Assembly: GCF_901933205.1 (NCBI RefSeq)
Contig: NC_044573.1
Span: 27,153,493 to 27,217,492 of the forward strand
DNA from: Camarhynchus parvulus
Lineage: Eukaryota > Chordata > Aves > Passeriformes > Thraupidae
DNA length: 64,000 bases
Direction: 5' to 3'
Below the pieces are notes generated by a model. It searched no databases. It was not told the origin of the DNA and saw only the letters and a program-made list of their open reading frames with translations. The stretch's first letter is position 1; every line of letters begins with the position of its first letter. Of this stretch, positions 38,091 through 50,110 are shown piece after piece. A program made the translations under genes and the position numbers.

Positions 38091-40277
38091 AAGGGTTCTT
38101 ACCAGTTTTCAGAGTACACTGCTGTGCATAGCAGGGGTAGCTTATGCCTCTAACCATCATTTAACAGGTAATTCTGCAATTGACAACAATCATGTTGGGC
38201 TTCTGATCCTTTCTCCCACTCCAGCTCAGTCAGAAACACCTTCTGAAAAAAAGTCCATGGCAGAATCCCTCTGACCATTTAAAAAGCTGCCTTGTATTCT
38301 TTACCTGTTCCCTGAGCCATCTATTCTGCACATTACAAGGTCAGGAGTAGAACCAATACCTTCCCTTTCTTGAGGCATGCTAGGTATATTACTGAATTAA
38401 GGGAATTCCTATATTTTCCTCCAAGACTATAGGCATACAATTTCCAGCTATTTCTTGAAACCTCCAGTCCTCATATGTTAATGTGCTTTGGCTTTTGGTT
38501 CGAGTTATTAGGAAGGAATCTTCTTGAGCCTAAATTTTATTTCTTTGCTTCCTTTCAATAAGTGAAGGTCAAGTTATAATTTTCTCTTACTGTCTCTAGG
38601 CTTGTCTAGAGAAGAGCAAAATTCTTTTCATTTTTGTCATTTCCTGCCCCCTCCCCCAGCTCACTGGAGTGGTTTTGTTAATGTGCTATGCTTGTATGCT
38701 CAGCCCTCTGATAACTGTTTAAAGACCTGCTTTTTCCTTGCAAAACTAGAAGTGGATCAAAGCATCATGCCAGTTCTGGATGCTAGAGAAACACAGGCAG
38801 AAGCTGCCTCTCTGCCACGTCAGAGGCGTCATGGTCAGGCAAGGAAAATGGGAAGAGATAGTGCCTTGGCCCTGTCTTCCTGTGCTCCAGCTGGGAAATC
38901 TGATTTCTGAGCTTTGTTTGCTTTCCCAGTACTAGAAATATCTGTTATACAGACAGAAATTCTGTTATAAAATGAATACAAATGTCATTATGCAAAAAGA
39001 TCAGGACCAAGGCTCTTAAGTAGCTGGGAGCCCAGAGACTAGATTTGGGATGATCCAAGGCCTGCCCCTGCAGAGAAACTGTGTGCAAAACAGCAACACA
39101 GCCTCTTGCTGCGAGGTCATCTGAGGCTTCTTGTGTGCTCTCCCCATTTTATGGTCGGATCTTTTGTGATGAGGCTCAGCCCTGCCTTCCTTCTGTTCAT
39201 TTTTTTAAAGCTTTTTTGCAGTAGTCAGTTCTCTGAAGTGCCATTCTCATTCCTTTGAATTGACTGAGAATCTGGGTTAAAGTGACTGACTGATGTGACA
39301 ACAAAGGAGCGAATGTCATCAGGTCCAAAGGGTTTGATATGCTGTTGGTTATAAAATGTACTTGGACAGCCCAAATTCTGTGCCAGATTAATATTTGATG
39401 TCATGGGACTTGACTGGCTGTAACTGAAAGAGCTGGGGCCATTGTTGGGAAAATGGCCATCTCCCTTTCAGGGGAAAGTTAGGACTCATAGGAGCTGACA
39501 GCCTGACAGTCTGATCTCCCATTCACCCATAAGCACCAGTCAGAGTGAGCAGTGACAATGCAAGTTTCTTCATATTTCATTCACTGATAGGTCAAATTCT
39601 CTTTGTAACCCCTAAGTATTGTGCATACTTTCTATTATCAGCCAGAACTTTCCTTCTTCCAACAGTATAGGGAGTATCAGTGCATGGTTCCCATTGACAG
39701 TAGCTACTCCCTCTCTCTCCCTTCTCCCTCCTCCCTCCCAGCCATCCCCACCTCTCCAGTGCCTGTGGCAGCAGCAGTAGCCTGCTTTCTCTGGGTGAGG
39801 CACCACCACCACCACCTTTACCCTCCTGCCTCGGGCTCCTCTGCTCATTCTGTGGTGGCAGGCACTGTTTGGTCATGGTCACAGTGACAGTGACCCGCAC
39901 AGCAGCTGAAGGGAAGCTGGGAGGGTTCATGCCCCGCTGGTGTAAGGGCCCCAAAGCAGGCTCTGTGGAGAGGATGCCAGGGCAGTATCCACTCTCAGCA
40001 CCTGCCTTTCAACACCAGGAGGACTCTGGCTTGATGCCTTGCAGCACTGTGCTGGGCAGTGCTTGGGAACATGGTGGAGTGCTGGCAGGGTCACACAGGA
40101 GGAGAGAATTTTCTGCAAGTAACAGCCATGCATTTGCTACCATTATTTGTTAAGAGTCATAAAAACAGCACCTAGGATGCAGGTGTGTGACTCTGACCTA
40201 TCTCTGTATGTGTGAGGCCCCCCTACATAGTTCATGCAGCTGCATAGTAGTAAAATATACTTAGAAATATACTATAC

Positions 40278-40406
40278 AGTAGTCCAATATACTCAAAAAA
40301 ACTCTCTCACATAAGGAGAAAACTATTTTGGGGTATTGGACTATATAGTAGTCCAATATACTCAGAAATCCTAAACTGTCTCACATAAGGAGAAAACTAT
40401 TTCGGG
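40278..40406. repeat. Tandem duplication with 69-bp period
   Basis: Two copies begin agtagtccaatatactca (40278 and 40347) and both carry ctcacataaggagaaaacta near their ends. Copies differ by several substitutions and small gaps. At the junction lies an inverted repeat with 10-bp arms, tattggacta / tagtccaata, at 40334-40343 and 40349-40358, able to form a hairpin with a 5-base loop. Confidence 0.85.
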
Positions 40407-43400
40407 CTACATCATCAAGGCTTTCCCAAAATGGCCCTGTTTTTTCTGTCTGCTGATCCTTAACTTATCCAAGATCTCTCTCAGCTAATGAGGACCACGT
40501 GCCAGTCGCACTTCATTTTAAAAGGGTGGAAGGGGAAAGGATGTTGGTGTTGTGGCATATAGATATTAAAAAAATTAATCAAATAAAACTTGGCATTGTA
40601 AATGGAAATAAATGGACTGCAAAATTGTATTTGTTCTAGCTGGAGAAAATACTTGACGAGTTCCAAGCTGTTTGTCCCTTTCCAAGGAGAGATGGGGTCT
40701 GCTCCACTTGTACTGTAAATGCAAGGCTGTTTTCAAGTGAGGCTTGAACCTTTCTACCTTCAAAACAGTTTATGCATACAAGAAAAAATTAATCTCACAA
40801 CATCCCATGAGACACAAATCTTAGCCCTTATTTAAAGAGGGAATGGAGGGAGTGGGTATTTTTGTCTGAAGCCATGAATCTCTGTTAGAAGTGAAATGCT
40901 TGGCTTCTGGTGTTATACTGAGAAATTCTGACTATGTCCCTCTTAAAATTCTTTCAGTATCTACAAACTGCAGGCAACATAGTATCTGAACAGTAATAAT
41001 TCATGATAAAGCACTGTAGTGGCTAGCAGGTACACCATGGCCCTGTAACTCCATGTGACCTTGTCTAGCTGTAACTTTCAGCTCAGGAAACCTAAAGGTG
41101 TCACAGGGACAGATTTGTTTCTCATCTGCACTACACTCAACTGCTTTTCTGAAGATCTGATTCTTGTTCTTTTATAAATCCTAAGAAAGCTATATATGAC
41201 CTAAAAGTCTGCTCAACTAAAATATTTATATACTACCTCACAGAACACACAAAAATGTTCCTATTATGAACAGCCCATTATCACCAACTTATCTATGACA
41301 TCTGCTTTTTGTCTTTTCCTCTATTCTGTTAATAATGACGGTTATTTATATTAGACACAGAAACAAATAGCATTTCTTACGCTTTCTCCTTGACTCTAAG
41401 TGCATGTAATTACCATATAAAACCTACATTGTTCTAAGGAATTTTATCAGACTGACTTGCATTGGTCAAAATCCCTCCACAACTGTTTTCCCAGGACTTA
41501 ATATGTACAGTCCTGAGGATGGAAGATTTCATTTCATTTCCAAAGATTGTGGTGTTTGAAATTCATCACCTTGAGGATGGGAAGCCAATCAAATGAAGCT
41601 GGCAAGACCGAAGGAAGTTGTTTTCAGACTTGAGAGGGTACAACTGGGTAGGAATTTTGGCAACCAAACTAAGACTTGACAACAAGGTAAAATGAAAGCT
41701 AAAAAGAGAAGACAGCTGTTAATGATCACATCTTTTTCTTTGAAGTCTGAGTAGGTGATGCTGGAGATTAGAACGAGACAGTAAAAGATTATTAGGACAA
41801 AGAACCTGGAATTTGCGACTTTTAGCACCATGGCTGGTGCTCTGCAGGAGGAGTCTCTTCATGCCACCAACTAGGACTGTCCTACCAAAGAGCTGGGCCT
41901 TCTAAAACCAGTCTCAAAAAATTTTAACTGTATGGAGTATGCTATGCAAAGTACTTATCAAAAAATAGATACCAACTCTGTCCTTGATATTAAATAGGAT
42001 CATTTGGATTACTGCAATCAAATGTTAAAAAAAAAGCATTCATTACAAATGTGAATTTACATCCCTTCAATTGTAGAAATGATCAGAAGAATATCTCATT
42101 TAAAAATAGCATTCTTTAAGTAAGACTTAAAAATTGAATTGATTGGAGAATAATAGCCTATCCAACTCTTTGCTGCCTTCAACTCTCTTTAAAATAAGAA
42201 CTTTTTCTTAAAAAATATATAAACCATTATTCTTTTCAGCCCATATCAGTTATGCAGCCCTGATCATTTTGGGGTGAGAGTTATTTTGGGTTGGTTCCAT
42301 TGGGATAAGAATGCTGATGGAGCTGGTAATTCCTTATATCAATGCTCTTGATTAACACTGAATGCACAAAGCTCTTTGTCCTTGAACTTTTAAAACCAAG
42401 GCCAAACCATAAAGAAGCAATTTTGTTTGCAATTCTATGCACCTTTCTTGAAAGCACTGTGCCCAAAATCCCTCCCTTGGATTTTGTTTGGGGTCACACT
42501 GCTGAGGCCACCCCCAGCCACACCTGAGCCTGCTTGGCTCTCTTCTATTTCTGCCTCTCTTGTACCCTCCAAGGAAATTGCTGCCTTCAAGCTGATCTCT
42601 GCCTGAATGGGTAGATTGGTCCCTAGCAAAACTACCCTGCTGCTGGGTTCACATTCCTGAAAAGCCTGACAGGGAGGTTCCCAGCTCCAGTTTTTTCAGT
42701 GATCTGTTAAGACAAAGAATAGTTAGCACCCTAAACTTAATCATCACTGTTGTAAATGCTGTCCCATCACTACTGCCACTTCCCAGGACTGTAGCCAGAG
42801 AGCTCCAGTATCACCCAGCCCAGAATCAGGGCTTCTCCACATTTTGTATTGTACCCCTTTGGCATTTCCAGACACAGCTTCTCAGAACAAGAAGTATTAG
42901 GCCTTGGGAACTATTTAGGGCTTGGCTTTGCTGCTCCTTCTATGGTTATAACTTTGAACTAATGTTACTTGTGATGGCTTTTTGTCTGTCTGCCACTTCT
43001 TGCTATTCTCAGCTAGGTATTGCACTGGAAATGCTGTTTATAGGAACTTACCCAAGGCTCCTGGGTGCCATTGTGCCCAGATGCCATCGTTCGTGAACTC
43101 CAGCACTCCTCCACACTGCCACCCTTGCACTGTGCTGCCCAGGCTGGGGACAAAGCTTTCAACTGCCCTATGGACAAAAAAAGGAATTCCTTTTCTTCTT
43201 CAGAGGCTACCCAGAGGGAGATATGAGTTATTATGGTAAAGGAGAAGGCTGTTTGCAGTGAATGGACAAGATCTGTCAGTCAGCATAAAGTGTGCATAGA
43301 GTGGATGCTGAAGCCAGGGCAGATTATTTCTAGGGGATCATAGTCCTTTATTCAGTGGGGTGTTTACCCAGTTTCTTGTCTGTTGGCAAACTAACTTCCT

Positions 43401-43925
43401 TGTATTTCAGAGGAAATGTGGTGAATGGCAGATCACAGGCCAGTCACTCGACTGATGCCACCTGACATCTGTACATTCAACCAAACCAAGCAATCTTTGG
43501 CCCTAGCAGAAGCAAAAGTCAACCATATGTACACAACATATATGCACACAGAAAGCAGCAACAAAAACCCCCACAACCAAACCCAGGCCAAACCACTCCA
43601 AAGATTATAAGTAACTAAGCAGAGCAAAGGTCTATCCCTAAATGCTAAAGATCAACATAAGGGCTTTTTTATGGCTGATAACATAGCATGCCCCACTGTT
43701 AAGGATTTTTTATAGCTGAACAAAACCTGACAATCAGTTTTTATGTAGCATATCTCATAAAAAATGGGAAAGTGCTCAGCTAAGAAGGTCAATATTGTTA
43801 TCTCTGTTCATCGGAAAGCTGAGCAGCAGAGTGGAGGTAAAGGTGCCTAAGGAGCCTTACTAAGAAGGCTGTAGGAGTCCAAAAGTCTTCTCCATCCAAA
43901 AGTCAGAAGTATGAAAGGGCCAACT
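40407..43925. other. Intergenic DNA
   Basis: AT-rich. I see no gene, RNA or mobile element. Open frames are at most about 85 codons and featureless. Confidence 0.6.
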
Positions 43926-44450
43926 GTGCTTTATTCAGGTGGTTACACACACACTACCCCGGATGCAGTAGGAATGTTTCCCAAACACTGCCAACACTAA
44001 TACAGCTCCACCGACAGTGCTGGGAGTGCCTGTGGCAGCCAGGGCCACCCCTAGGCCAGGGGACAGGCAGACAGGAGCTCCTGCACCGTCAGCTGCAGTG
44101 TGAAATTACAGCACTGCAGCTGCCTCGCCTGCCCGGCCCCACCGCCACGGCCAGGCTGTTCGCCCTGCGCCCGAGTCCTGTCACCCACTCTGGCATGGGG
44201 GCATGGAGCAGGGGGAAGGACAGGCTAGGCAGGGAGCCAGGAGGGGGGATTTACTGAATCCATGCTGCTCTGCCATGCCAGCCGCTGCATCCTTCCTGCA
44301 CTGCTGGAACTGCGTGCGCCTGGAGCTGGGGCCCTGCAGCAGCAGCAGCGGCAGCAGTGCCCAGGGCAGATGCAGAACAGCTTTGCAGCTGCACGGGGTC
44401 ACTCCCTGCCCCGCAGGGCAGCTCCTGATCCCATGGTCATACTCCTGACC
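43926..44450 (-). other. GC-rich block ending in a minus-strand AATAAA
   Basis: About 500 bp of GC-rich sequence, including a CAG/CTG-type run (44335-44358), contrasts with AT-rich flanks. On the minus strand it ends in AATAAAGCAC (hexamer at 43931-43936). A 155-codon minus-strand frame (44181-44648) and a 211-codon plus-strand frame (44262-44897) overlap it, but neither encodes a known domain. It may be a terminal exon of a non-coding RNA, an LTR-like piece, or chance. Confidence 0.35.
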
Positions 44451-47400
44451 TCTGGGAGGCAAGCAGATGACATGGCCACATTTACTGTTGGATTTAACAT
44501 GAAACATGCCACTGGGCTGGCCCCCTGGTTTCCTACACATTACCAGGGAGTGGAAAGGAAACCTCTTGCCACAGAGTTCAGAGTTCTTCATCAGGGAGAG
44601 AGGACTGGATCGCTCTCCCTTTCCTTCTATGTGTGCAGGAAAAAACACCCCTCTCAGGATAACTTATTAACCCAAATTACCTTCCATTCTTATCTCATTA
44701 TGCTTGTAAGTCACACTGACAAGCTTTTGGCAAGACTTTCAGAGCCCTGCAAAGGTCCTCCACATGAATTTTCAGACTCAGTGGAGACCTGCCAGTGCCC
44801 ATTCCTTTACTTGACCAAGCAGCCTCAGCAAGGGAAGCTGTGGTGCAAGGCTCACTCCTTCTGTAAGGCTGCTCCATTTGTCTCTGGTTTACCCTGAATG
44901 AAACATGATCTTCAGTTTCCACATTTAAATCCCAGCAACATCCTCTGCAGCCTGTTGGTCAGTCTGCCTTTCAGCTCAGCGTGGGAAAAAGCTAGGAGCA
45001 GTCAGTCTGCCAGAAAGGATGCATATAGCAGACTGTGCTTCTATATGTTGTCATGGAGATGCCATGGGATTCATCTCAGGGTTTTGCTGGTTGGGTTTCT
45101 TCTGCATCACACATTCGTACAGAAATTAGGTTTTGACAAAAATACAGTATCCAAAGTTTTCCAAAGCATAAGTGGAACATAGATCTGTGTCAGAGCAGAT
45201 CAGGTCACCTTACTCATGATGACTTGCATAGGCCTTAATTTTTTATTTTCCACTTAAATTGCTCCTGTTTCACATCCACATAACATCATGGAGTTCAGAG
45301 AATTAAACTAGTCAAAAATAATCGAGGGGAAAAAGAAGCAGGCCATATGTTTTAAAAGCAAGCATTTCAAAATGCAAGATGACAGAATAAAATAGTCTTC
45401 TGCAAATACAGTGTGACTCAAAATACCAGTCAAGGATTTGTCCTTAATAGTTAACCTGAGACATCTGAAACCTCCATTCTTTTCCAGCTTTACATGATAT
45501 TTTTAAAGATAAGCAATTTTACTGCTTGTGTCCGTCCTATATTTTTGCCTATTAAAAGTCTCAAGCATTTAATAAACATTATTTTCTGTTAAACAGGGCT
45601 GTTAATTTTTAATCTTTTAAAAAGAGAAAGAATTAATCCATTTTCAAATTGCTCCTTGTCCATAAAAGACAAATCATGTGGCCCACAGAAATTCTGCTTG
45701 AAACAGTGCAGGAAATGCCTGCAACCAAACAGGCTAAGGACCTAACAGCTAATTGGGTAATCAGAAACAAACCTGCAGAGCCACCATCAGCTCACAACCT
45801 CCAGACCAACTTCAATCTGAGCTTTTTTTAAAAAGTACCACCTCAGTCTTTCTAGATAAAATCCTTATGGTATAGCCTTTTCTATCTAACCACCCAGTTA
45901 AACCTCTCACCTGTCCAAGCTCTCATCTAACTGCACTAGATTACTTTTAGTTGTACTTGGAAATGACAGTCTGCTGCTGGCCTCCTTCTGAAGTTATCCA
46001 GATTTGAGATTACTGTAGAGAACCTGCTGCATTTTCATACCTCAGCTAGTGCAGCTCCACTGACTGAGAAAAGCTCCCCTGTGTCTGTTGACATGAATAA
46101 TCCCCAACATTTTTAATATAAGCTGCCCTTGCCAGTTGGCTGACCCTTGTGCTATGCCATGAATAAAAGCTATTTGATGACAGTTGAGAAATGGACGTGA
46201 GACACTTGCTGCTCTATTTCCTCTGCTCTGTGGGAGCTAGTCCCTATTATTTGTCGTGTGCAAGAATGTAAAGATGTTAAAGGTGACTTGGATGCAGCCA
46301 CTGATGATGTGCTAGTGCAAAATGATGTAGAAGTGAGACCCCAAACCTCTTTAATAGGCTGCCTCCTATGTCTTTGCCACCTATAGGAAGTTTCAGTCAC
46401 TCTAAGTTTAAAAACACTCATTTTTATGGATTTACCTATTTGGAGCATTCAAAATGTGCCTTCAGATCAACAGAAAAGATTCCTCATTAGCCAGCTGGAG
46501 AAAGTTTTCTGTGTGTCATATAAGCAATGGGATTAACAAGGCATGGTTACTTACCAGCAACTGCTGCTCTTCAAAAGACCCTTGTGTGTTTGTATCTGTG
46601 GGGTGTGCACTGTAGGAGAAGCACAAATTCCTGGTGTGAAGAACATGCACTCCAGGAAAACCACGTGCGACAGCAGCTCAGATGACTCTGCAGGAGGGCA
46701 TGTGGTGTGTTAGTGCTAGCCAGGAAGAAAAAGGGATTTAAGGTAGAGTTGACAGAAGAAGAAGAAAAGTGTTTGGCTGACAGAAAATGGGAGATGGATT
46801 AAGGTGTCTGAGGACTATGAAGAAAAAAAGCAAGATTGAACCATCCAAGAACAAGATAAAATGAGCAGAAAGAGAGATGACTGGGAGAATAGGAGGAGGA
46901 GTGGGAGGAATGAGATTAAAGGCAAAGTAACTTACAGAGGACCTTGAAGAGAAAGATAGGGAGATTTACATGGAGGCTGAGAGAGACATGAAATCAGTGG
47001 GATCTGGGAGATGGGCTGCTGTGTCACAGCTGGGGGATTTTTAGCAGGAGACTTCTGAGCAAACAGGAGAAGAAAGAGGAAAGGATGAGAGGGATAGACT
47101 GCTGCAGCACAGGCATCTTCTGCATGGATAAGAGTCTTTTGAAGATGGACAGTAAGGGAAAGGTAGATTTAAAGAAGATTTAATACATCCCCATACTTAA
47201 GAGACAAAGCTTACAGATAACCCATTAAAGCCCTTTTATTACCAAAAAACCCCACCAGACATCACAAAGTTTAAAGGCCTGTCAGAAAGAGCCAGCACAT
47301 GCTATACATAGCAGGCAAAAGTCCTTAAAAATATGGTCAGTGGCCTGCAAAAAAATCAACAAGGGCTTCTGTCCTCAAACAGAGCATTCACTTGATTCCA

Positions 47401-49340
47401 TTCCAAGATGATCCTTGCCCTAGGTATTGCCCTCACTGAATAGTGACATTAAGCAGATTTACAGGTTAGTCAAAGTTTTCTCTCCACACAAGTTCTTACC
47501 AGAGTTTTCTCTGCAAACCTGAACCAGCTGGGAAAACTGCTGCCCTCTCCCCTGCTTTCAGATCAGAGCTGAAGCTGACAAAATGCTCCTGCCATAACGA
47601 CTCGCCAGCAACAACCCTGCACCTTCAATCTAAAGTTTCAAGCACCTGGCGTTAGTGTGACACTGGCAAGCTCTGCTGTCTCTGCTGCTGGCCTGGAGCT
47701 CTGCAGAGCACTGAGCTCTTACAGGCACCCAAGGAGAGAAAAAGTGGCCATGCTTCCTGGAGCTCCTGTGCTCTCCAGCAAAATGGCCAAGACAAGAAAT
47801 GGCATGAGAAAAATCACAAGCTGGAGAGAATTGTTTTCCATCAGGAAGAGGGAAGAAATGGTGTGCATACATAGACAGTGTCCTGGGCGTTATAAGGCAA
47901 GACATGGTGACACAATGATGGAATCATTTCCAGATGATCTGTTGAGCAGAAGATGCTTTGGAAAGCTCTTTTAGCCAGATCAGCTTTTGGGATGTGTGAC
48001 TAACAGCAATAGGCCATAATAATTATTTTTTAAATCTCACTTCAAGCACAGTTTTCTCCTGATTATCACTAGAGCACATTTCTAGCACGATATATCTTGG
48101 TTGTGTCTGAAGCTAGCTCTAGGCAAAGATGTTAAAAACAGCATAGCATTTTGCTCTTGCAAGGGAGAAATCTCACAATTAGGCCATCTGCTACTTTGCA
48201 CACCAGTGACAGCTCGGCCCCCTATTTGCAGATAGAGCCAGGGCTGGCAATTAAATAGCAGCCCTTCCTCCCTACCCTCCTCCAAGCTCAACAGCTCTAC
48301 CCCTGTGCCACAGCTCCTCTCGTGCATCACCCACCAAGGATGTCCTCATTCACCTGAAAATGGATGAGCTGCTGTGCTCCTCTGCCAGGTCCCTCCCTGC
48401 AACTGGTCTCTGCCCCTCTCATTTTGCCCTGGCCTTGAGCCTCAGCTCTGGGTGGGGTAGGCTGATGCTGATGTTCCTGAGGATGAAGCTGCAGCTCCTC
48501 TGTGGCAGGACACTTATTCTCAGATCATGTCAACTCAGAAGGGAGCTGCCTCTGCACCTGGTGTGACTGCTTTCATGTAGCTTGAGCCTCCTCAAGACAA
48601 ATCTTCTGTTTCAAAGTCGACTGAGAAAATAACTGAGGCCACAGCAATTTCAGACTTCCTGCAGGCAGGAAGAGAGTGTCATTGTACTCTGTCCCTACAA
48701 ATAACTGCAGCCCAGCGTGGAGGAATCCACCCCACTCCACAATGAAGGGGTCAGTTGTGGTGCTGTGGAGCTGGGCACCTTGGCACTTCCATCAAACCCA
48801 GCTTCTCCCAGAGCCTGAGCAGCCCAAATCCACATCCTTGCAGTACATCACAGTCCCCTGGGCAAAGAGTCCACTAACTTTTTCTCCCACGTGCTCCATG
48901 CACAGCACTGGCTCCCTGGCATGGAGACTGCAGCAGCTGAGTTCTCCCCTTCCATTGCCAGCCTTGTCCCCTCACCCTTGCTGCTCTCATCAGGAGCGCT
49001 CCCGTCCTCCGCCCCTCTGCAGAAGACAGCTCCCTTCAGTGGGCTGCTGGCAGATAATCTGCCTGACTCATAATGGCTTGCTTTCTGTTAAGGAAGATGG
49101 ATATCTCTGAATTTGGTGATTTCTGTCTCTCAGATTCCTCATCCTGTGCTTGCTGTGGGATCAGCAGCAGAGTTCCTGGAGCACAGCAGCTGGATGCAGC
49201 AGCAGGCAGACAAACACTGCACATGCTTTGGAAAGCACCGAGATCCAGAGCAACGCTATGCTCCTGTTCAGATACAATGCTTTGCCTTCTTTCAGCACAT
49301 CAAGCACGTTGGTTGTTTTACTTTTTTTCCCTCTGACAGT
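44451..49340. other. Intergenic DNA with a purine-rich stretch
   Basis: No gene recognised. At 46725-47110 the plus strand is strongly purine-rich (many gaa, gga and aga runs), giving a marked strand asymmetry. The remaining sequence is ordinary AT-rich to balanced DNA with only featureless open frames. Confidence 0.55.
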
Positions 49341-49344
49341 TTTG

Positions 49345-50110
49345 TATAAAGCTAAATATTCATGTAACCAGCACGTGTTTCTTTAAGGGAGCTTGTTCTC
49401 TTAGTGCTAATCCGGGCTGAATGGCCAAGCTCACAGCATTTTGCTTGAGGTGCTGGATGAATTCACCTGCGGGGCAGCTGACCAGTGCAAGGGTCCCTGC
49501 ACTACCGCAGCGAAGAAACGGGGCTCCCTCAGCTCAGTTCGGCGAGCTGCATTTCCCCTCGCTGAGCTTTCCGGCTTGGGCAGACATTGGGAGCGGGAGG
49601 AGGTCTGGCTCGATGGAGATGCTGTTTGCGGTGGGGAGGAGGACGCGCTCCTGCTGCCAGGCAACCGCGCTACAGCGCCGTGCCAATGGCTGCGAGCACC
49701 TCTGCAGAGGCAGGTCCGCGGGAGGAGCGGCCAACCCGGCCTGCTGGGGGGGCCCCATCTCCCCACAGAGCCGGGGGTGCCCCAGCTGCTCCCCCAGACG
49801 CACAGAGGGGAGATGGTGCTGTGCCCCCTGCCCTGTCCGACCCGGAGCCCGCTGCGCCAAAGGGGGCTCTGTGCCCGCTTCCAGCTCGGGTTTCAGCCAG
49901 CGCCGCTCGGCAGGACGTGCTCTGCCGGTGTCTGCAGAGCCCCTGGCCCTCCCTCAGCACTTATCTTTGGGTGCTGGGGGCCCATTCTGCAGCCAGCTCT
50001 CTAGTCCTGCCCGTTCACGCCCCTCCGTCCTGTGGCACAGCCTTGCTGCAGGGCTGGCACAACCTGGGTAGCTCCCTCACTCACCAAATTGTCACTGTAA
50101 AACTGTGACC
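49345..50110 (+). promoter_or_regulatory. Orphan CpG-rich island with TATA box, candidate promoter and first exon
   Basis: A GC- and CpG-rich block (about 49405-50060) follows a plus-strand TATAAA at 49345-49350 and a CACGTG E-box at about 49372. All three plus-strand frames are open over most of it: 216 codons (49421-50071), 187 codons (49441-50004) and 173 codons (49587-50108). The last contains an internal Met that opens a Pro/Ala-rich stretch (MAASTSAEAGPREERP), of the kind seen at disordered N-termini. A near-match to the RFX X-box, GCTGCCAGGCAAC, sits at 49653-49665. I see no strong plus-strand splice donor after it, and I recognise no protein. A CpG-island promoter of an unknown gene or lncRNA is the best guess. 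Confidence 0.4.

Larger units (their letters stand above)
26236..40277. other. Gene-poor intergenic DNA upstream of CALM2
   Basis: AT-rich DNA with no recognisable coding exon, RNA gene or full mobile element. Small items include a perfect 16-base motif repeated at a 17-bp period (28084-28116), a 16-bp tandem repeat (38055-38090), a pyrimidine-rich tract (39700-39745) and a (CAC) run near 39802-39818. Longest open frames are 159 codons (plus, 36984-37463) and 120 codons (minus, 39592-39954). Neither shows a domain. A few segments (for example 28620-28780 and 33800-34110) look like conserved non-coding elements in texture only. Confidence 0.6.
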
